A stretch of DNA of 64,000 nt from Nitrospinia bacterium (GTDB lineage: Bacteria; Nitrospinota; Nitrospinia; Nitrospinales; JAJDAT01): assembly GCA_029261715.1 (NCBI GenBank), contig JAJDAT010000025.1, forward strand, positions 62,001 through 126,000, written 5' to 3'. Shown piece after piece: positions 26,033 through 35,128 of this stretch. The translations under genes and the position numbers were made by a program. Within the stretch, counting starts at the first letter, position 1. Each line of letters starts with the position of its first letter. The notes beneath the pieces were generated by a model. The model was not told the origin of the DNA and ran no database searches. It saw only the letters and a list, made by a program, of their open reading frames with translations.

Positions 26033-26697
26033 AACAATCGCTCATTTAATTAACCAAGATGAACTTTTTCGGAGTTTTTGAAACTATCCGTTATACAAGT
26101 CCATATTTGTCGTTTTCTTTCCACCGGTTCAGTGAAAAGGGAAGTATAAAAGTGCCTTATTTGACTGTCAACACCTTTATTCAATACTACTTTAATTATA
26201 TCTTTGAAATCGACCTATTAAAGATTAAGTTGACTTATATATGAAGGGTTTAAATTAAGTTAAGGTTGTTATTTTATGGGGGTAACTCGAAAAACAGGTA
26301 TTTAAAATTAAAATATTAAGAATCTGGTTTTCCAAAAATACGGTTTTTTGTCATTTTTTTTAAGTTCGAAAACTAGTTAACTCATTTAAAAGTATATACT
26401 TAAACCCTATTTTGATTTTTGGATTGCTTTTTTTCCTATAAGAAGCAAACTTTTTGGGGTTAGTAGAAGATAAGTTTTAATAGATCTATTTGAGGTATGA
26501 ATCAGCTTTGCTTTCAAAATCCAATTATTTTACTTGAGACAAAAAAATCAGCAATCTGAAGAGCTTTATATTATTTACTTTTAAGAATTTTAAGAAAATT
26601 CTTAAGTTTTTTCATATTTAGTCTTTATCTTCGTTGTATTGAGTCTATATAGAAGAAAAACTTTTGAGAAAAAGAGGGGGCTATTTAATGATCTATT
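26033..26697. other. 665-bp AT-rich intergenic gap
   Basis: This is the 5' side of nuoE and the 3' side of the long TPR gene. I see no supported gene; a 61-codon open frame on the plus strand has hydrophobic, low-complexity content and no ribosome site. At 26581-26605 there is an 11-bp perfect stem (TTAAGAATTTT/AAAATTCTTAA) with an AAG loop and six T at 26607-26612, which looks like a terminator on the plus strand although no plus-strand gene precedes it. Confidence 0.5.
26581..26612 (+). terminator. AT-rich stem-loop with T-run
   Basis: An 11-bp perfect stem, 3-base loop and T6 tail. Stem is nearly all A/T, so weak thermodynamically. No plus-strand gene feeds it; it could end a small RNA or be incidental. 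Confidence 0.3.
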
Positions 26698-28956
26698 TTA
26701 ATTTGCGCTCGATTGTAAAAAGAGCTTTTTGTTTTGGTTGGGATTGTCTTTACGTATCTGATTAAAGGCCATTTCTAGACGTTCCTGCGCAGCAGAGTGA
26801 TTTGGGTTGAGGCGCAAAGCTTCTTGTAAAGGTTGGATAGAATCTTGATAACGATGAAGTTCGCCTAGGGTCCACCCCAGACTGTAATGCGCATCGGGAT
26901 TATTGGGGGATAGTTTAATAGCTCGCTCAAGAGGTTGAATAGCTTCACGAAATCGCTTAGTTTCGCCATAAGCCCAAGCCAGACTTATTAAAATTTCAGG
27001 GTTATCTGGAGCTACGATGACACCCTTTTGATATTCTTTAATCGCGTTATCGAAACGTCCTAAGATTTCATAAACCAATCCCAGATTATAATAAGAGGGA
27101 ACAAGGTTGGGATCATTTTTTTGAGCTAGTTTTAGGTTGTCAATAGCTTCGGCATAGTCCCCCATTAACGTATTCAATCGACCTAAGTTATTGAATGCGG
27201 TCGCAGAGTTTGGGTTTGCCTTAATTGCTCTAACTAAAATGCTTTTAGCGTCTTTTAGACGGTCAAGGTTCCAATAAACCATCGCCAGGTCATTTAGCGC
27301 TTCTCCAAAGTTAGGATTTAACTCAATTGCTTTTTCTAATGGGGCTTTAGCATCCTGGTATCGGCCTAATTGTAGGTAGTCTGTTCCAAGCATTTGGTAG
27401 GATGGAGCAAAACTGGGATTTAATATAATAGCTTTTTTTAAATGATTAATGGCTTTTTGGTAAATTCGTCTTACGCTATAAATTCTCCCTAATCCAAACT
27501 GGGCTAAGTGATTATCTGGATTTACTTTTGCCGCTTTTTTTAAAGGAGAAAGAGCTTCTTCAAAACGGTCTAATCTCAATAACGTAATTCCCAATTGGTA
27601 ATATGCGGGAGTGAACTTTGGATCTAATTTAATGGCTTCCCGCAGGGGATCAACAGCTGCTTCATTTTTTCCTAATTCTCCAAGAGTGACTCCTAGATTG
27701 TAATAAGCAAGGGTAAACTCTGGGTCAATATCGATTGCTTGACGATATACCTGGGAAGCCTCTTGATAGCGTTTAGTTGCGTTGTATATCCAACCCAAAC
27801 TGGAAATTGAATCGACGTGGCTAGGGTTTAAACGCGAAGATTCTCGATAAGATTCAAGAGCTAATTCATAATTACCTAATTCGCGGTAACTTTCGCCGAT
27901 TCGGAAATGAGGTTCAAAGTTTTCAGGATCGAGTTCAATAATTTTTTGGTATTGCACGATGGCTTTTGAGTAATCTTTTAGGCGCTCGAAATATAGCCCT
28001 AATTGGCGATATCCGGGAATAAAATCATTTTTTAAACGAATAGCATCATTGGTATTTTCAATTGCTTTGTCTAAAATCCCCTGTGCGGCATATTCTTTGC
28101 TCAATTTAAAATAAGGTAAATGCGAAAGGGGGGTTAAGGTAATTAGCTGTTTAAAAGGACTGACAGCCTCGTCGTGGTTTCCAACTTTGGAAAAGGCGGT
28201 CCCAAGAAGATCTTGCGCTTCGGCATTCTTGGGATTTATAAAAATAGCATTTTTAAGAGGATCTAGCGCTTTTTCAGCTTGGTTGATTTTAATATAGATA
28301 TTGCCAAGGCCTGTCAAAGCTTCTTCGAAGTTTGGGTTAAGGTCTAAAGCCTTTTTAAAATGAAAAACGGCTTTATTATTTTGTCCTAAGGCTTGATGGC
28401 TTTTCCCAAGACCCAATTGAGCTTCTGGGTAAACTGGATTATAACGAATAGCTTTTTTGAACTCTTCTTGGGCTTCGGTATGGACTTCTAAAAAGGCGTA
28501 ACATTCCCCTAAGGTGTAATGAGCAGGAGCCATTTTGGGTAAAATACGAACGGCTTCTAATAAATGAGGAACGCCTTTATCGCATTTATCTACTTTTCGA
28601 TAAGCCCAGCCCAAACCATATTGGGCTTCCCCATAAATTGGGTCCATTTTGACCGCATCTTTGTAAGCTTTTATAGCTTCTTCAAAGCGACCTAATTCTC
28701 CGTAACTTCCTCCAAGGCCGAATAAAGCGGCAGGATAAATAGGTTCAATACGAAGTACTTCTTGAAATTCTTTGATGGCATCTTCGTACAATCCAACAGT
28801 ATGGTAGGCTTTGCCCAAACTGAAGTGAGAAACATAGTCATTAGGATCAAGCTTAATGGCCTCTTCTAACTCGTCAATTCGAGTAATATCCGCTGCGGCG
28901 CTGGCGGCCCATATCGAGAAAATAAAAACCGTAAAGAATGCCCATACTTTCCCCAT
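26698..28956 (-). CDS. Exported protein built of about 20 TPR repeats
   Basis: A 752-residue protein with a signal peptide (residues 1-22, cleavage near ASAAA) followed by an almost unbroken array of 34-residue TPR units from about residue 25 to 735. Each unit has the classical A/Y-x3-G-x2-Y/L...A-x3-F/Y-x3-A pattern, with SLGKAYHTVGLYEDAIKEF as an example. Such arrays form a long superhelical scaffold for protein binding in the periplasm or at the outer membrane. AGGAG eight bases before the ATG supports the start. It is 35 bases downstream of the ammonium transporter in the same direction, so they may be cotranscribed. Confidence 0.88.
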   Translation of the reverse strand: MGKVWAFFTVFIFSIWAASAAADITRIDELEEAIKLDPNDYVSHFSLGKAYHTVGLYEDAIKEFQEVLRIEPIYPAALFGLGGSYGELGRFEEAIKAYKDAVKMDPIYGEAQYGLGWAYRKVDKCDKGVPHLLEAVRILPKMAPAHYTLGECYAFLEVHTEAQEEFKKAIRYNPVYPEAQLGLGKSHQALGQNNKAVFHFKKALDLNPNFEEALTGLGNIYIKINQAEKALDPLKNAIFINPKNAEAQDLLGTAFSKVGNHDEAVSPFKQLITLTPLSHLPYFKLSKEYAAQGILDKAIENTNDAIRLKNDFIPGYRQLGLYFERLKDYSKAIVQYQKIIELDPENFEPHFRIGESYRELGNYELALESYRESSRLNPSHVDSISSLGWIYNATKRYQEASQVYRQAIDIDPEFTLAYYNLGVTLGELGKNEAAVDPLREAIKLDPKFTPAYYQLGITLLRLDRFEEALSPLKKAAKVNPDNHLAQFGLGRIYSVRRIYQKAINHLKKAIILNPSFAPSYQMLGTDYLQLGRYQDAKAPLEKAIELNPNFGEALNDLAMVYWNLDRLKDAKSILVRAIKANPNSATAFNNLGRLNTLMGDYAEAIDNLKLAQKNDPNLVPSYYNLGLVYEILGRFDNAIKEYQKGVIVAPDNPEILISLAWAYGETKRFREAIQPLERAIKLSPNNPDAHYSLGWTLGELHRYQDSIQPLQEALRLNPNHSAAQERLEMAFNQIRKDNPNQNKKLFLQSSAN

Positions 28957-28991
28957 TGACCATACTCCTAGATGGAGGGTCCGCCATTTAG

Positions 28992-30224
28992 CTAAAACCT
29001 GGAGGTAGCGTCTTCGGGATGAGATTCGACTTTATGAATCGTTAAATCAGATCCTTTAAACTCTTCTTCTTCCGTTAAGCGGAGCCCAATTGTTGAATCT
29101 AATATTTTATAAACTGCAAAACCAAATCCTACGGCGATAACAATAGCGATAATGGAGCCTATAAATTGTGCTAAAAAACTTACGCCACCCATTCCGCCCA
29201 AGGCTTCTTGACCAAAAATTCCGCAAGCAATTCCGCCCCATGTGCCGGATATTCCATGCAGTGGCCAAACCCCTAAAACATCGTCGATTTTCAGTTTTTC
29301 CTGTTCCCAGGTAAAACCTTTAACAAATATTATAGCGGCTATTCCGCCAATAAAAAAAGCGCCAATAGGATGAACTTTATCAGAACCAGCGCAAATCGCT
29401 ACTAAACCGGCCAAAGCTCCATTATGAATAAAGCCTGGATCGTTATCTGAGATAACTAATGCAAAAAGCACGCCACCAACCATGGCAAATAAAGAGTTTA
29501 TGGCCACAAGACCAGTAATTCCATCTAAAGTAGCGGCAGACATGACGTTAAACCCAAACCAACCAATGCAAAGCATCCAACTTCCTAAGGCCAGAAAAGG
29601 AATATTACTCACTGGAATAGGGCAACTTTTTCCTTGTGCATTCCATCTCCCAATGCGAGGACCTAATATTATGACTCCAACGAGGGCTATCCAACCTCCC
29701 ATAGAGTGGACAACTACAGAACCTGCATAATCATGAAAACCAATTCCGCCTGTTAGGTTAGCGAGCCAAGAGCCATCTTGTCCTAGGAATGTGATGTTTC
29801 CCCAAACCATACCTTCAAATAATGGATAAACAAAAGCGACAAATAGAGAAGCGGCTAAAACTTGAGGCCAAAATTTAGCGCGTTCTGCTATTCCTCCAGA
29901 AATAATGGCAGGGATCGCAGCGGCAAAGGTTAGCAAAAAGAAAAAATGGACGAGTTCATAGCCTTGGTCTGGACTAGTTAGGTCTATTGCTGATTTTAAA
30001 AAACCAGTTTCATATGCGATGTAATAACCAATGATGAAATAAATTACAGTGGAAACTGAAAAATCGACCAAGATCTTTACCAATGCATTTACTTGGTTTT
30101 TTTTGCGTACTGATCCCACTTCTAAAAAAGCAAAACCACCATGCATCGCAAACACCATCACCGCTCCAAGCATCATGAATAAAACGTCTGTGCTTTGCGA
30201 AACTGTCGCAAGCTTCTGTTCCAT
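28992..30224 (-). CDS. amt: Ammonium transporter (Amt family)
   Basis: A 410-residue Amt/Rh-type channel with eleven hydrophobic segments. The twin pore histidines are visible in DYAGSVVVHSMGG (about residue 170) and WPLHGISGTWGG (about 325). The signature of the family, FFLLTFAAAIPAIISGGIAER, is present near 95-115. The function is uptake or scavenging of ammonium across the inner membrane. An AGGAGG six bases before the ATG gives a strong start. Usually amt is paired with the PII gene glnK; none is present here. In nitrite oxidisers Amt would supply biosynthetic nitrogen, which is inference. Confidence 0.95.
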   Translation of the reverse strand: MEQKLATVSQSTDVLFMMLGAVMVFAMHGGFAFLEVGSVRKKNQVNALVKILVDFSVSTVIYFIIGYYIAYETGFLKSAIDLTSPDQGYELVHFFFLLTFAAAIPAIISGGIAERAKFWPQVLAASLFVAFVYPLFEGMVWGNITFLGQDGSWLANLTGGIGFHDYAGSVVVHSMGGWIALVGVIILGPRIGRWNAQGKSCPIPVSNIPFLALGSWMLCIGWFGFNVMSAATLDGITGLVAINSLFAMVGGVLFALVISDNDPGFIHNGALAGLVAICAGSDKVHPIGAFFIGGIAAIIFVKGFTWEQEKLKIDDVLGVWPLHGISGTWGGIACGIFGQEALGGMGGVSFLAQFIGSIIAIVIAVGFGFAVYKILDSTIGLRLTEEEEFKGSDLTIHKVESHPEDATSRF

Positions 30225-30591
30225 GAAAAACCTCCTTATTACTTCATGATTTTGGCAACCAAAAAATATCTATAGTTGATTTATTTAAGTATAATTTTTC
30301 GAACTATAGCACTTTAGGTTAGATAATTCAGTTGTCAATTGCCTGTTTTAGAAAGAACTTTTCAAATAATTGTCACTTTGTAAAGTATTTAAGACTCTTT
30401 TATGTGGGCGGTGTAGTTCTTTTAGTACAAGTGGAGTTTTAATTAAAATAAATCTATATTGGGATATCTGAGGTTTTTGAGTAGAAGGTTAATTGATGAC
30501 ATTTTTTGCAAAAGATTAATTAGATTTTACTTTGGTTGTTTCCTTAAATAAGGAGGCGGGATGAAACTTGATAAGCCATTGGAGTCAGGTG
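30225..30591. other. 367-bp region upstream of amt
   Basis: This gap lies between the secreted protein's stop and the amt start; both genes are on the minus strand. It holds the amt 5' region. A minus-strand TTGACA (about 30341-30336) could be a -35 element, but I do not find a well-spaced -10, nor a convincing sigma-54 site. No gene. Confidence 0.4.
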
Positions 30592-31713
30592 TTATTTTTT
30601 TTCTTTAGCCAAAAATAAATTGTCGTTCAGTTTAAGTAAATGCTCTTTTTTAAATGCATGCATACTTTTAAGTATAGTTCTTTTAGTATCTTCTCTTTGA
30701 TTTTCAATTTTTTGAAAGTCAATTCCCATATCGGAAGCTTTTTTAAATCCGAAAATAGTTAAAATTGCTTTTTCTGCTTTTACTAATTTCTCATTCATCG
30801 TTTTAGAGGAACTGTTAAATAAAGAGCTTTCTATATGAACAGCCAACGGGCTATGTTTCGAATGAGTCAAGTTTTCTTCTGCGACGTCCTTATTGTCAGT
30901 CTTTTTTATATTAAAGTTTGATTTTTGAGATGCGGGGCGTTTCCTGTCAGAATTTAAAATCAAGATATTGGAAATATTAGCTTCAGAGTTTAGGGTCCAG
31001 TTTTTTCCATCAAAGTTTCTTGATAGAGCGTTTAAAACAGTTTTCACAAAATCCGCTTGACTCTTGGGGGTCTTGAAAGCTGAAGTAATATAGGAACATA
31101 TGAGCTTTCCAAACCATGGTTTATAGTCGTGTTTTGTATTGTGAATAATTTCGCTAATATCTGAAACTCCCATTTTTAAAAAATTACAGGTATTGGATGT
31201 TTCTACTAAAGCTTTTTGGTTTCCAACGACAGCTTGAATAATGTCTTTTGGTGAAACGATTATAAGTGGAAAAGCGTATGGTTCGGCGGGAGACCAATTG
31301 CTTTTGGCGTCTTTAATGCCAATTGGATTGGTGATGAAGGTTTTCAAGCTAATTCCTTCAGGGATTAAACTGGCTTCAAATAATTCTTCGGTTTTTCCAG
31401 TTTTGGGATTAATTTTTGATAAGACAATTGGTTGGGTTTGGCCTTTAGGCGGCGTTTTGAAAATGATCTGGATCCGAAAGGTTTGAGGCATGAAGACTGT
31501 ATTGATTGGAAGGTAAGGAGTTAATGCCTCAATAAAACGCACAGAAACAATTGGGTTTACATGAGCTATATCCTTTTTATTACGCGCTTGTCCTTCTATA
31601 GTATCGCCTGCGCTAATTGGAATTTGTTGTGCCTGAACCGTTGAAGAAGGAAAGAGTATAATGAAATTTAAGATAAGAAAAAAACTTATAACCGTCGATT
31701 CTTTCTTATTCAT
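30592..31713 (-). CDS. Secreted protein of unknown function, Ig-like N-terminal part
   Basis: A 373-residue protein with a signal peptide (residues 1-28, cleavage after VQA). Residues about 55-145 are a beta-rich segment with PQTFRIQIIFKTPPKGQTQP, which resembles the C-terminal part of the upstream neighbour (FRVKVIFDKAPG.DTEPV). The rest is Lys/Asn/Ser-rich and mainly helical, with no catalytic motif that I can identify. It begins five bases after the upstream gene's stop, so the two are surely cotranscribed. I do not recognise the family. Confidence 0.7.
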   Translation of the reverse strand: MNKKESTVISFFLILNFIILFPSSTVQAQQIPISAGDTIEGQARNKKDIAHVNPIVSVRFIEALTPYLPINTVFMPQTFRIQIIFKTPPKGQTQPIVLSKINPKTGKTEELFEASLIPEGISLKTFITNPIGIKDAKSNWSPAEPYAFPLIIVSPKDIIQAVVGNQKALVETSNTCNFLKMGVSDISEIIHNTKHDYKPWFGKLICSYITSAFKTPKSQADFVKTVLNALSRNFDGKNWTLNSEANISNILILNSDRKRPASQKSNFNIKKTDNKDVAEENLTHSKHSPLAVHIESSLFNSSSKTMNEKLVKAEKAILTIFGFKKASDMGIDFQKIENQREDTKRTILKSMHAFKKEHLLKLNDNLFLAKEKK

Positions 31714-31718
31714 CTTGT

Positions 31719-32507
31719 TTATTTATGAACAGTTTGCAGAGGTTTAGATAAATAAACTAATGGATCTTTTGTCCTATGGGCGATTGTTTGAATTTCCAGT
31801 TTTCCAGGTTTTACTCGAATTGTTACTGGTTCGGTATCTAAACCAGGGGCCTTGTCGAAAATGACTTTTACTCTAAAGCTTTCTCCAAACGAAACTTGAT
31901 CGATAGGGTCATAAGGAGGGTTGGCATTAGTAATCGTTACTTTTGTTATTGCGTCTTTGGCTTTTAGGGGCGTTAAAGAATTGCCGATTAAGGATGAAAA
32001 AAGCTTTAAAGAATGAAACCCTCTTAATTGGGAGATTATTTGGTCAACGGTTTTGACGTTTGTCTTTTTATTAATGGATTTGGAAAGATTTGATAATAGG
32101 TTTTTGATTTCTTCATGTTTTTGAAGAAATTCTTCAAAACCGTTTTTAATATAGTCGCTTTTTTCTTTTGATATGTAATCTGAGTTCTGAGAGTCCAACC
32201 ATGTTTTGGATTGCGTCATTTCCCAAAGGTGGTAAACATAGAAACTGCCTGTTCGAAGAAGTCCTGTAATCTCCTGGCTGATTTTATTTTTTGATAAGTT
32301 TTTATCTAAATGATACTCGTCTATTTCGTCGTAAGCCTTCTGAATGCGCTTCAAATAATTTTCGATTTTTACTTTTAGAGTATCCCGTTGGATAAAGCGT
32401 TCGTGATCATAAGAAGTTTGAGCATTTCCTGTAAAACCAATAAATGTAAACAATAAAATCAAAATGAACGAACTCATCAATTTTTCATGTAGTTTTTTAT
32501 AAGTCAT
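31719..32507 (-). CDS. Secreted protein of unknown function, helical then beta C-terminus
   Basis: A 262-residue protein with a signal peptide (about residues 1-29). Residues 35-175 are predicted helical and charged with several Leu/Lys repeats; the last 80 residues form a beta-rich segment like the N-terminal part of the next gene's product. The shared pattern (VSFGESFRVKVIFD / MPQTFRIQIIFK) suggests the two arose by duplication or act together. No enzymatic motif is visible. First gene of a two-gene unit; a long AT-rich gap lies upstream. Confidence 0.7.
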   Translation of the reverse strand: MTYKKLHEKLMSSFILILLFTFIGFTGNAQTSYDHERFIQRDTLKVKIENYLKRIQKAYDEIDEYHLDKNLSKNKISQEITGLLRTGSFYVYHLWEMTQSKTWLDSQNSDYISKEKSDYIKNGFEEFLQKHEEIKNLLSNLSKSINKKTNVKTVDQIISQLRGFHSLKLFSSLIGNSLTPLKAKDAITKVTITNANPPYDPIDQVSFGESFRVKVIFDKAPGLDTEPVTIRVKPGKLEIQTIAHRTKDPLVYLSKPLQTVHK

Positions 32508-33175
32508 GAGCTGGTTTATTTTTCCGTTATTCTACCTTTTTCCGTAAACCACAATGGTTAATCCATATTTTCTCTATTTTATCCGAAATTTGATTTATCT
32601 TCAATTGGGTTTACCTCGATATTTTCGGAACTTCTAAAAGTGGGCGTTTTTGAATGGTTTTGGGGCTAACTTATTTATAAAAAAAGATTTAATGGTTTAT
32701 GTGTTGAAGAGATAGTAAGGTTTTTTGACTGATTTTAGAGTGGCCATGCTTTTGTTTTTATTGAATTAAAAATTCTGTTATGGGATAAATTTAATTTTCG
32801 TATGAGGAATTTATGGTCGTTCTGTTGTGATTCAATGGATTATTTGGTCAATATGCTTGAATAAATATGAGGACCAATATTTTAATAGCATAAGAGGGTT
32901 CGGAGTATGCAATAGCGCATTTGGTTTATTGGAAAAGTTGAACTCGTAAATCGGCGAACTGCGAATAAAACTCAATAGGAAGGCTTAGAGTTTTTGAGTA
33001 GGTTTATTGAGAGTTGATAGAATTTTGATTCTTAGGCAATATGATCTAGTTTTTTTAGAAGTGGAAGTCTTTTTTTGGGGGGATTTTGAAAATCTTCTAC
33101 GTTCTTTAAATTAAGGTAAAGAACGTAGAAGTTTCAAAAAATAAGAAGGAATCAAATGTAGAATTAATAACGAAA
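32508..33175. other. 668-bp AT-rich intergenic gap
   Basis: Holds the promoter side of the secreted pair and the 3' side of the PCP_red gene. No supported gene on either strand. The only clear structure is the long hairpin at 33094-33131, described separately. Confidence 0.5.
33094..33131. terminator. 15-bp perfect stem-loop downstream of the PCP_red gene
   Basis: CTTCTACGTTCTTTA at 33094-33108 pairs exactly with 33117-33131 over an 8-base AATTAAGG loop, and the stem can be extended with one bulge. It lies 45 bases past the stop of the minus-strand gene. On that strand ATTTT follows, so it is a probable terminator or 3' stabiliser. Confidence 0.55.
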
Positions 33176-33616
33176 TCACATACCTACTTTGTCTCGTACT
33201 TCATCCATTAGTTTTGCGTCAATAACGGTTGCCCCGTGTTCTTGAGCGTAACTAATAACAGTTTTCTTAGCCATATTTCGCACAAAGAAAGGCACTCGCT
33301 GAATTCTTTCTTTTGCTTCGTCAGTCCAAACGAGCTCTTTTTTTTCTGCGGGCTGATCTTTATTCAATATTTCTTTTGCCTGCGACAAAGTATTTCCTAC
33401 CATATTGAAAGGCGATTTTGATTCTTCTGAACCGCCGCCAATTTCAACGCCAATTTTGCTGACAAATTCTGTTTCGAATTTATTAGTTAACATGGCGATG
33501 CTATGACCGCATTTTTTACATTTAAATTTGAGAGCCAAGTTTTTGGAGTCCGACGGCATAATACCGTCGGTTTGGGTCTCCATTTGCGTGTCGCAAGGGA
33601 TACACAGGAATTTCAT
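33176..33616 (-). CDS. Zinc-ribbon protein with C-terminal PCP_red domain
   Basis: A 146-residue protein. The N-terminus has two CxxC pairs, CIPC (residues 5-8) and CKKC (about 33-36), forming a likely zinc ribbon. The C-terminal 50 residues, WTDEAKERIQRVPFFVRNMA.KTVISYAQEHGATVI, match the PCP_red domain found in the light-independent protochlorophyllide reductase B subunit and in many non-photosynthetic proteins. It is only nine bases after the Mrp-type ATPase gene, preceded by AAGGAGG, so it is cotranscribed with it. The pairing suggests a role in Fe-S cluster or cofactor handling; that is inference. Confidence 0.75.
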   Translation of the reverse strand: MKFLCIPCDTQMETQTDGIMPSDSKNLALKFKCKKCGHSIAMLTNKFETEFVSKIGVEIGGGSEESKSPFNMVGNTLSQAKEILNKDQPAEKKELVWTDEAKERIQRVPFFVRNMAKKTVISYAQEHGATVIDAKLMDEVRDKVGM

Positions 33617-33625
33617 TATTCCTCC

Positions 33626-34516
33626 TTAAGAATTTGATTTGGTAAAATTTAGTATCTTATCCGCCGATACGTCAATTGCCTTAGCGGCGGGAGAGTCTTT
33701 ATGTTCTGAATAGAATAATTTTCCATTTCCAGTTTTTTCAGAAATTCTAGGGTCGAAAGGAATTTTGCCTAAATAATCGACCTCTTTTTGCCGACATAGT
33801 TCCTCTACGTCTTGTCCAGAGAATAAAGGATGCTCTGCATTACAACTTGGGCATGCATAACCACCCATGTTTTCAATCAATCCGATAATTGGAACCCCTA
33901 CTGTATTATTTTTTGTAATAGATTTGGCGACAATATGTTGAGAAATGCTCGAAGGAATGGTTATTTCTATCACTCCAGCTAATTCCGGGATTAGTTCTTT
34001 TATATTGTCAATGCGATCGCTGCCAGGTGGCATATCCAACAGCAAATAATCTAGCTCACCCCAATAAGTATCTGCGATCAATTCTCGAATGGCTGTATTT
34101 TCCAGCATGCTTACCCAAGAAGCAGTTTCACCACTTTTATGAGTCCACATTACGGGAGTATCTGCAGTTGGCAAAAGCATATCCATCGACATGATTTTGA
34201 TTCCATTTGCGCCTTCCCCAGCATGAACTCCATCGTTGTCTACATTGAGTTTAACATCGTTGGGAACGCTCAAAAGTTTGCCAATACTAGGTCCGTTTAG
34301 ATCGAGATCTAGGATTCCCACTTTGTATCCCCGGTCGGCTAGGCATCCAGCAATATTAGCGGTTAAGGAACTTTTTCCGACGCCGCCTTTGCCGCTCATG
34401 AGGGCGATCTTGTGTTTGATTTTATCTAATCGGGTCCTCAGCTTTTCTAATTGCGAGGTAACTTGTCCGACAAAATTAGAGCCTCCGTCTCCGGCCAAGT
34501 CGTTATAGGTTTTCAT
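33626..34516 (-). CDS. Mrp/NBP35-family P-loop ATPase (Fe-S carrier type)
   Basis: A 296-residue P-loop NTPase. Deviant Walker A GKGGVGKSS at about residues 42-50, Switch I DLDLNGPSIGK (about 70-80), Walker B LDMPPGS (about 157-164) and the paired cysteines in YACPSCNAEHPLF (about 218-230). Members bind a 4Fe-4S cluster across a dimer and pass it to target proteins. CAGGAG lies six bases before the ATG. It lies nine bases ahead of the PCP_red gene. No MIP18/DUF59 domain is fused at the N-terminus, unlike many bacterial Mrp proteins, so it is the shorter NBP35/ApbC form. Confidence 0.88.
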   Translation of the reverse strand: MKTYNDLAGDGGSNFVGQVTSQLEKLRTRLDKIKHKIALMSGKGGVGKSSLTANIAGCLADRGYKVGILDLDLNGPSIGKLLSVPNDVKLNVDNDGVHAGEGANGIKIMSMDMLLPTADTPVMWTHKSGETASWVSMLENTAIRELIADTYWGELDYLLLDMPPGSDRIDNIKELIPELAGVIEITIPSSISQHIVAKSITKNNTVGVPIIGLIENMGGYACPSCNAEHPLFSGQDVEELCRQKEVDYLGKIPFDPRISEKTGNGKLFYSEHKDSPAAKAIDVSADKILNFTKSNS

Positions 34517-34579
34517 GGATTACTCCTGATTTGGGATTTGAGGGGTATATTTTATCATAATCGATTTAATGCAACCGAA

Positions 34580-35083
34580 TTATAAAAAACGATCTTCTTC
34601 CGGAATCAACCGAATATTTTTTAGTAGAGCGTTATTTAACCGATCAAGGCGTTTGATCAATACTTTTATAAGTTGTTTTTGAATTTTTACTTCTAGATCT
34701 CCCCCCAGCTCCTTTATGTTTCCAGGGTTCATTTCTAGAGCGACAACATTATCTTCAGCGACAACATTGGTTGTTCTTGGAGCGTCGGAAAGAAAAGAAA
34801 TTTCTCCAAATATTGCGCCGGGTTTGAGCTTAGAGATTTTTACATATGGGTTCCCATTTTTAGTTATATAAACAAGTCCTTTTAGCAAAACATAGAGAGA
34901 ATTATCTTGGTCACCCTGTGCAATAATGTAATTCCTATTTTCATAACGTTTTACGAATGATTCCATATTAGCGATTTGTAACTTTTCCTCATTCGTAAAA
35001 TCATTAAAAAAAGGAATTTTATACAGGAGATTCATCACTTCATCTTGATTCAACGCTTTGGTGGAACTTGGGTTTTGGTTCAC
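34580..35083 (-). CDS. Cyclic-nucleotide-binding-domain protein, no DNA-binding domain
   Basis: A 167-residue protein made of one CRP-type cNMP-binding domain (about residues 20-125). The key phosphate-binding cassette pattern GAIFGEISFLSDAPRTTNVVAED is visible, and the C-terminal helix is rich in Leu/Arg/Lys. There is no helix-turn-helix, so it is not a transcription factor of the CRP type. A similar protein is encoded next to it. It may be a sensor or regulatory subunit. Whether it binds a nucleotide is unknown; Glu and Arg at the canonical positions are kept here. Confidence 0.8.
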   Translation of the reverse strand: MNQNPSSTKALNQDEVMNLLYKIPFFNDFTNEEKLQIANMESFVKRYENRNYIIAQGDQDNSLYVLLKGLVYITKNGNPYVKISKLKPGAIFGEISFLSDAPRTTNVVAEDNVVALEMNPGNIKELGGDLEVKIQKQLIKVLIKRLDRLNNALLKNIRLIPEEDRFL

Positions 35084-35128
35084 ATTATTTCTCTTTGCTT
35101 AATAATAGGAAATATACAGTCTTACTTT

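Noticed and set aside
26059-26244. A 61-codon plus-strand frame in the gap upstream of nuoE
   Set aside because: No ribosome site, low-complexity aromatic content and no recognisable family; probably chance in AT-rich DNA.
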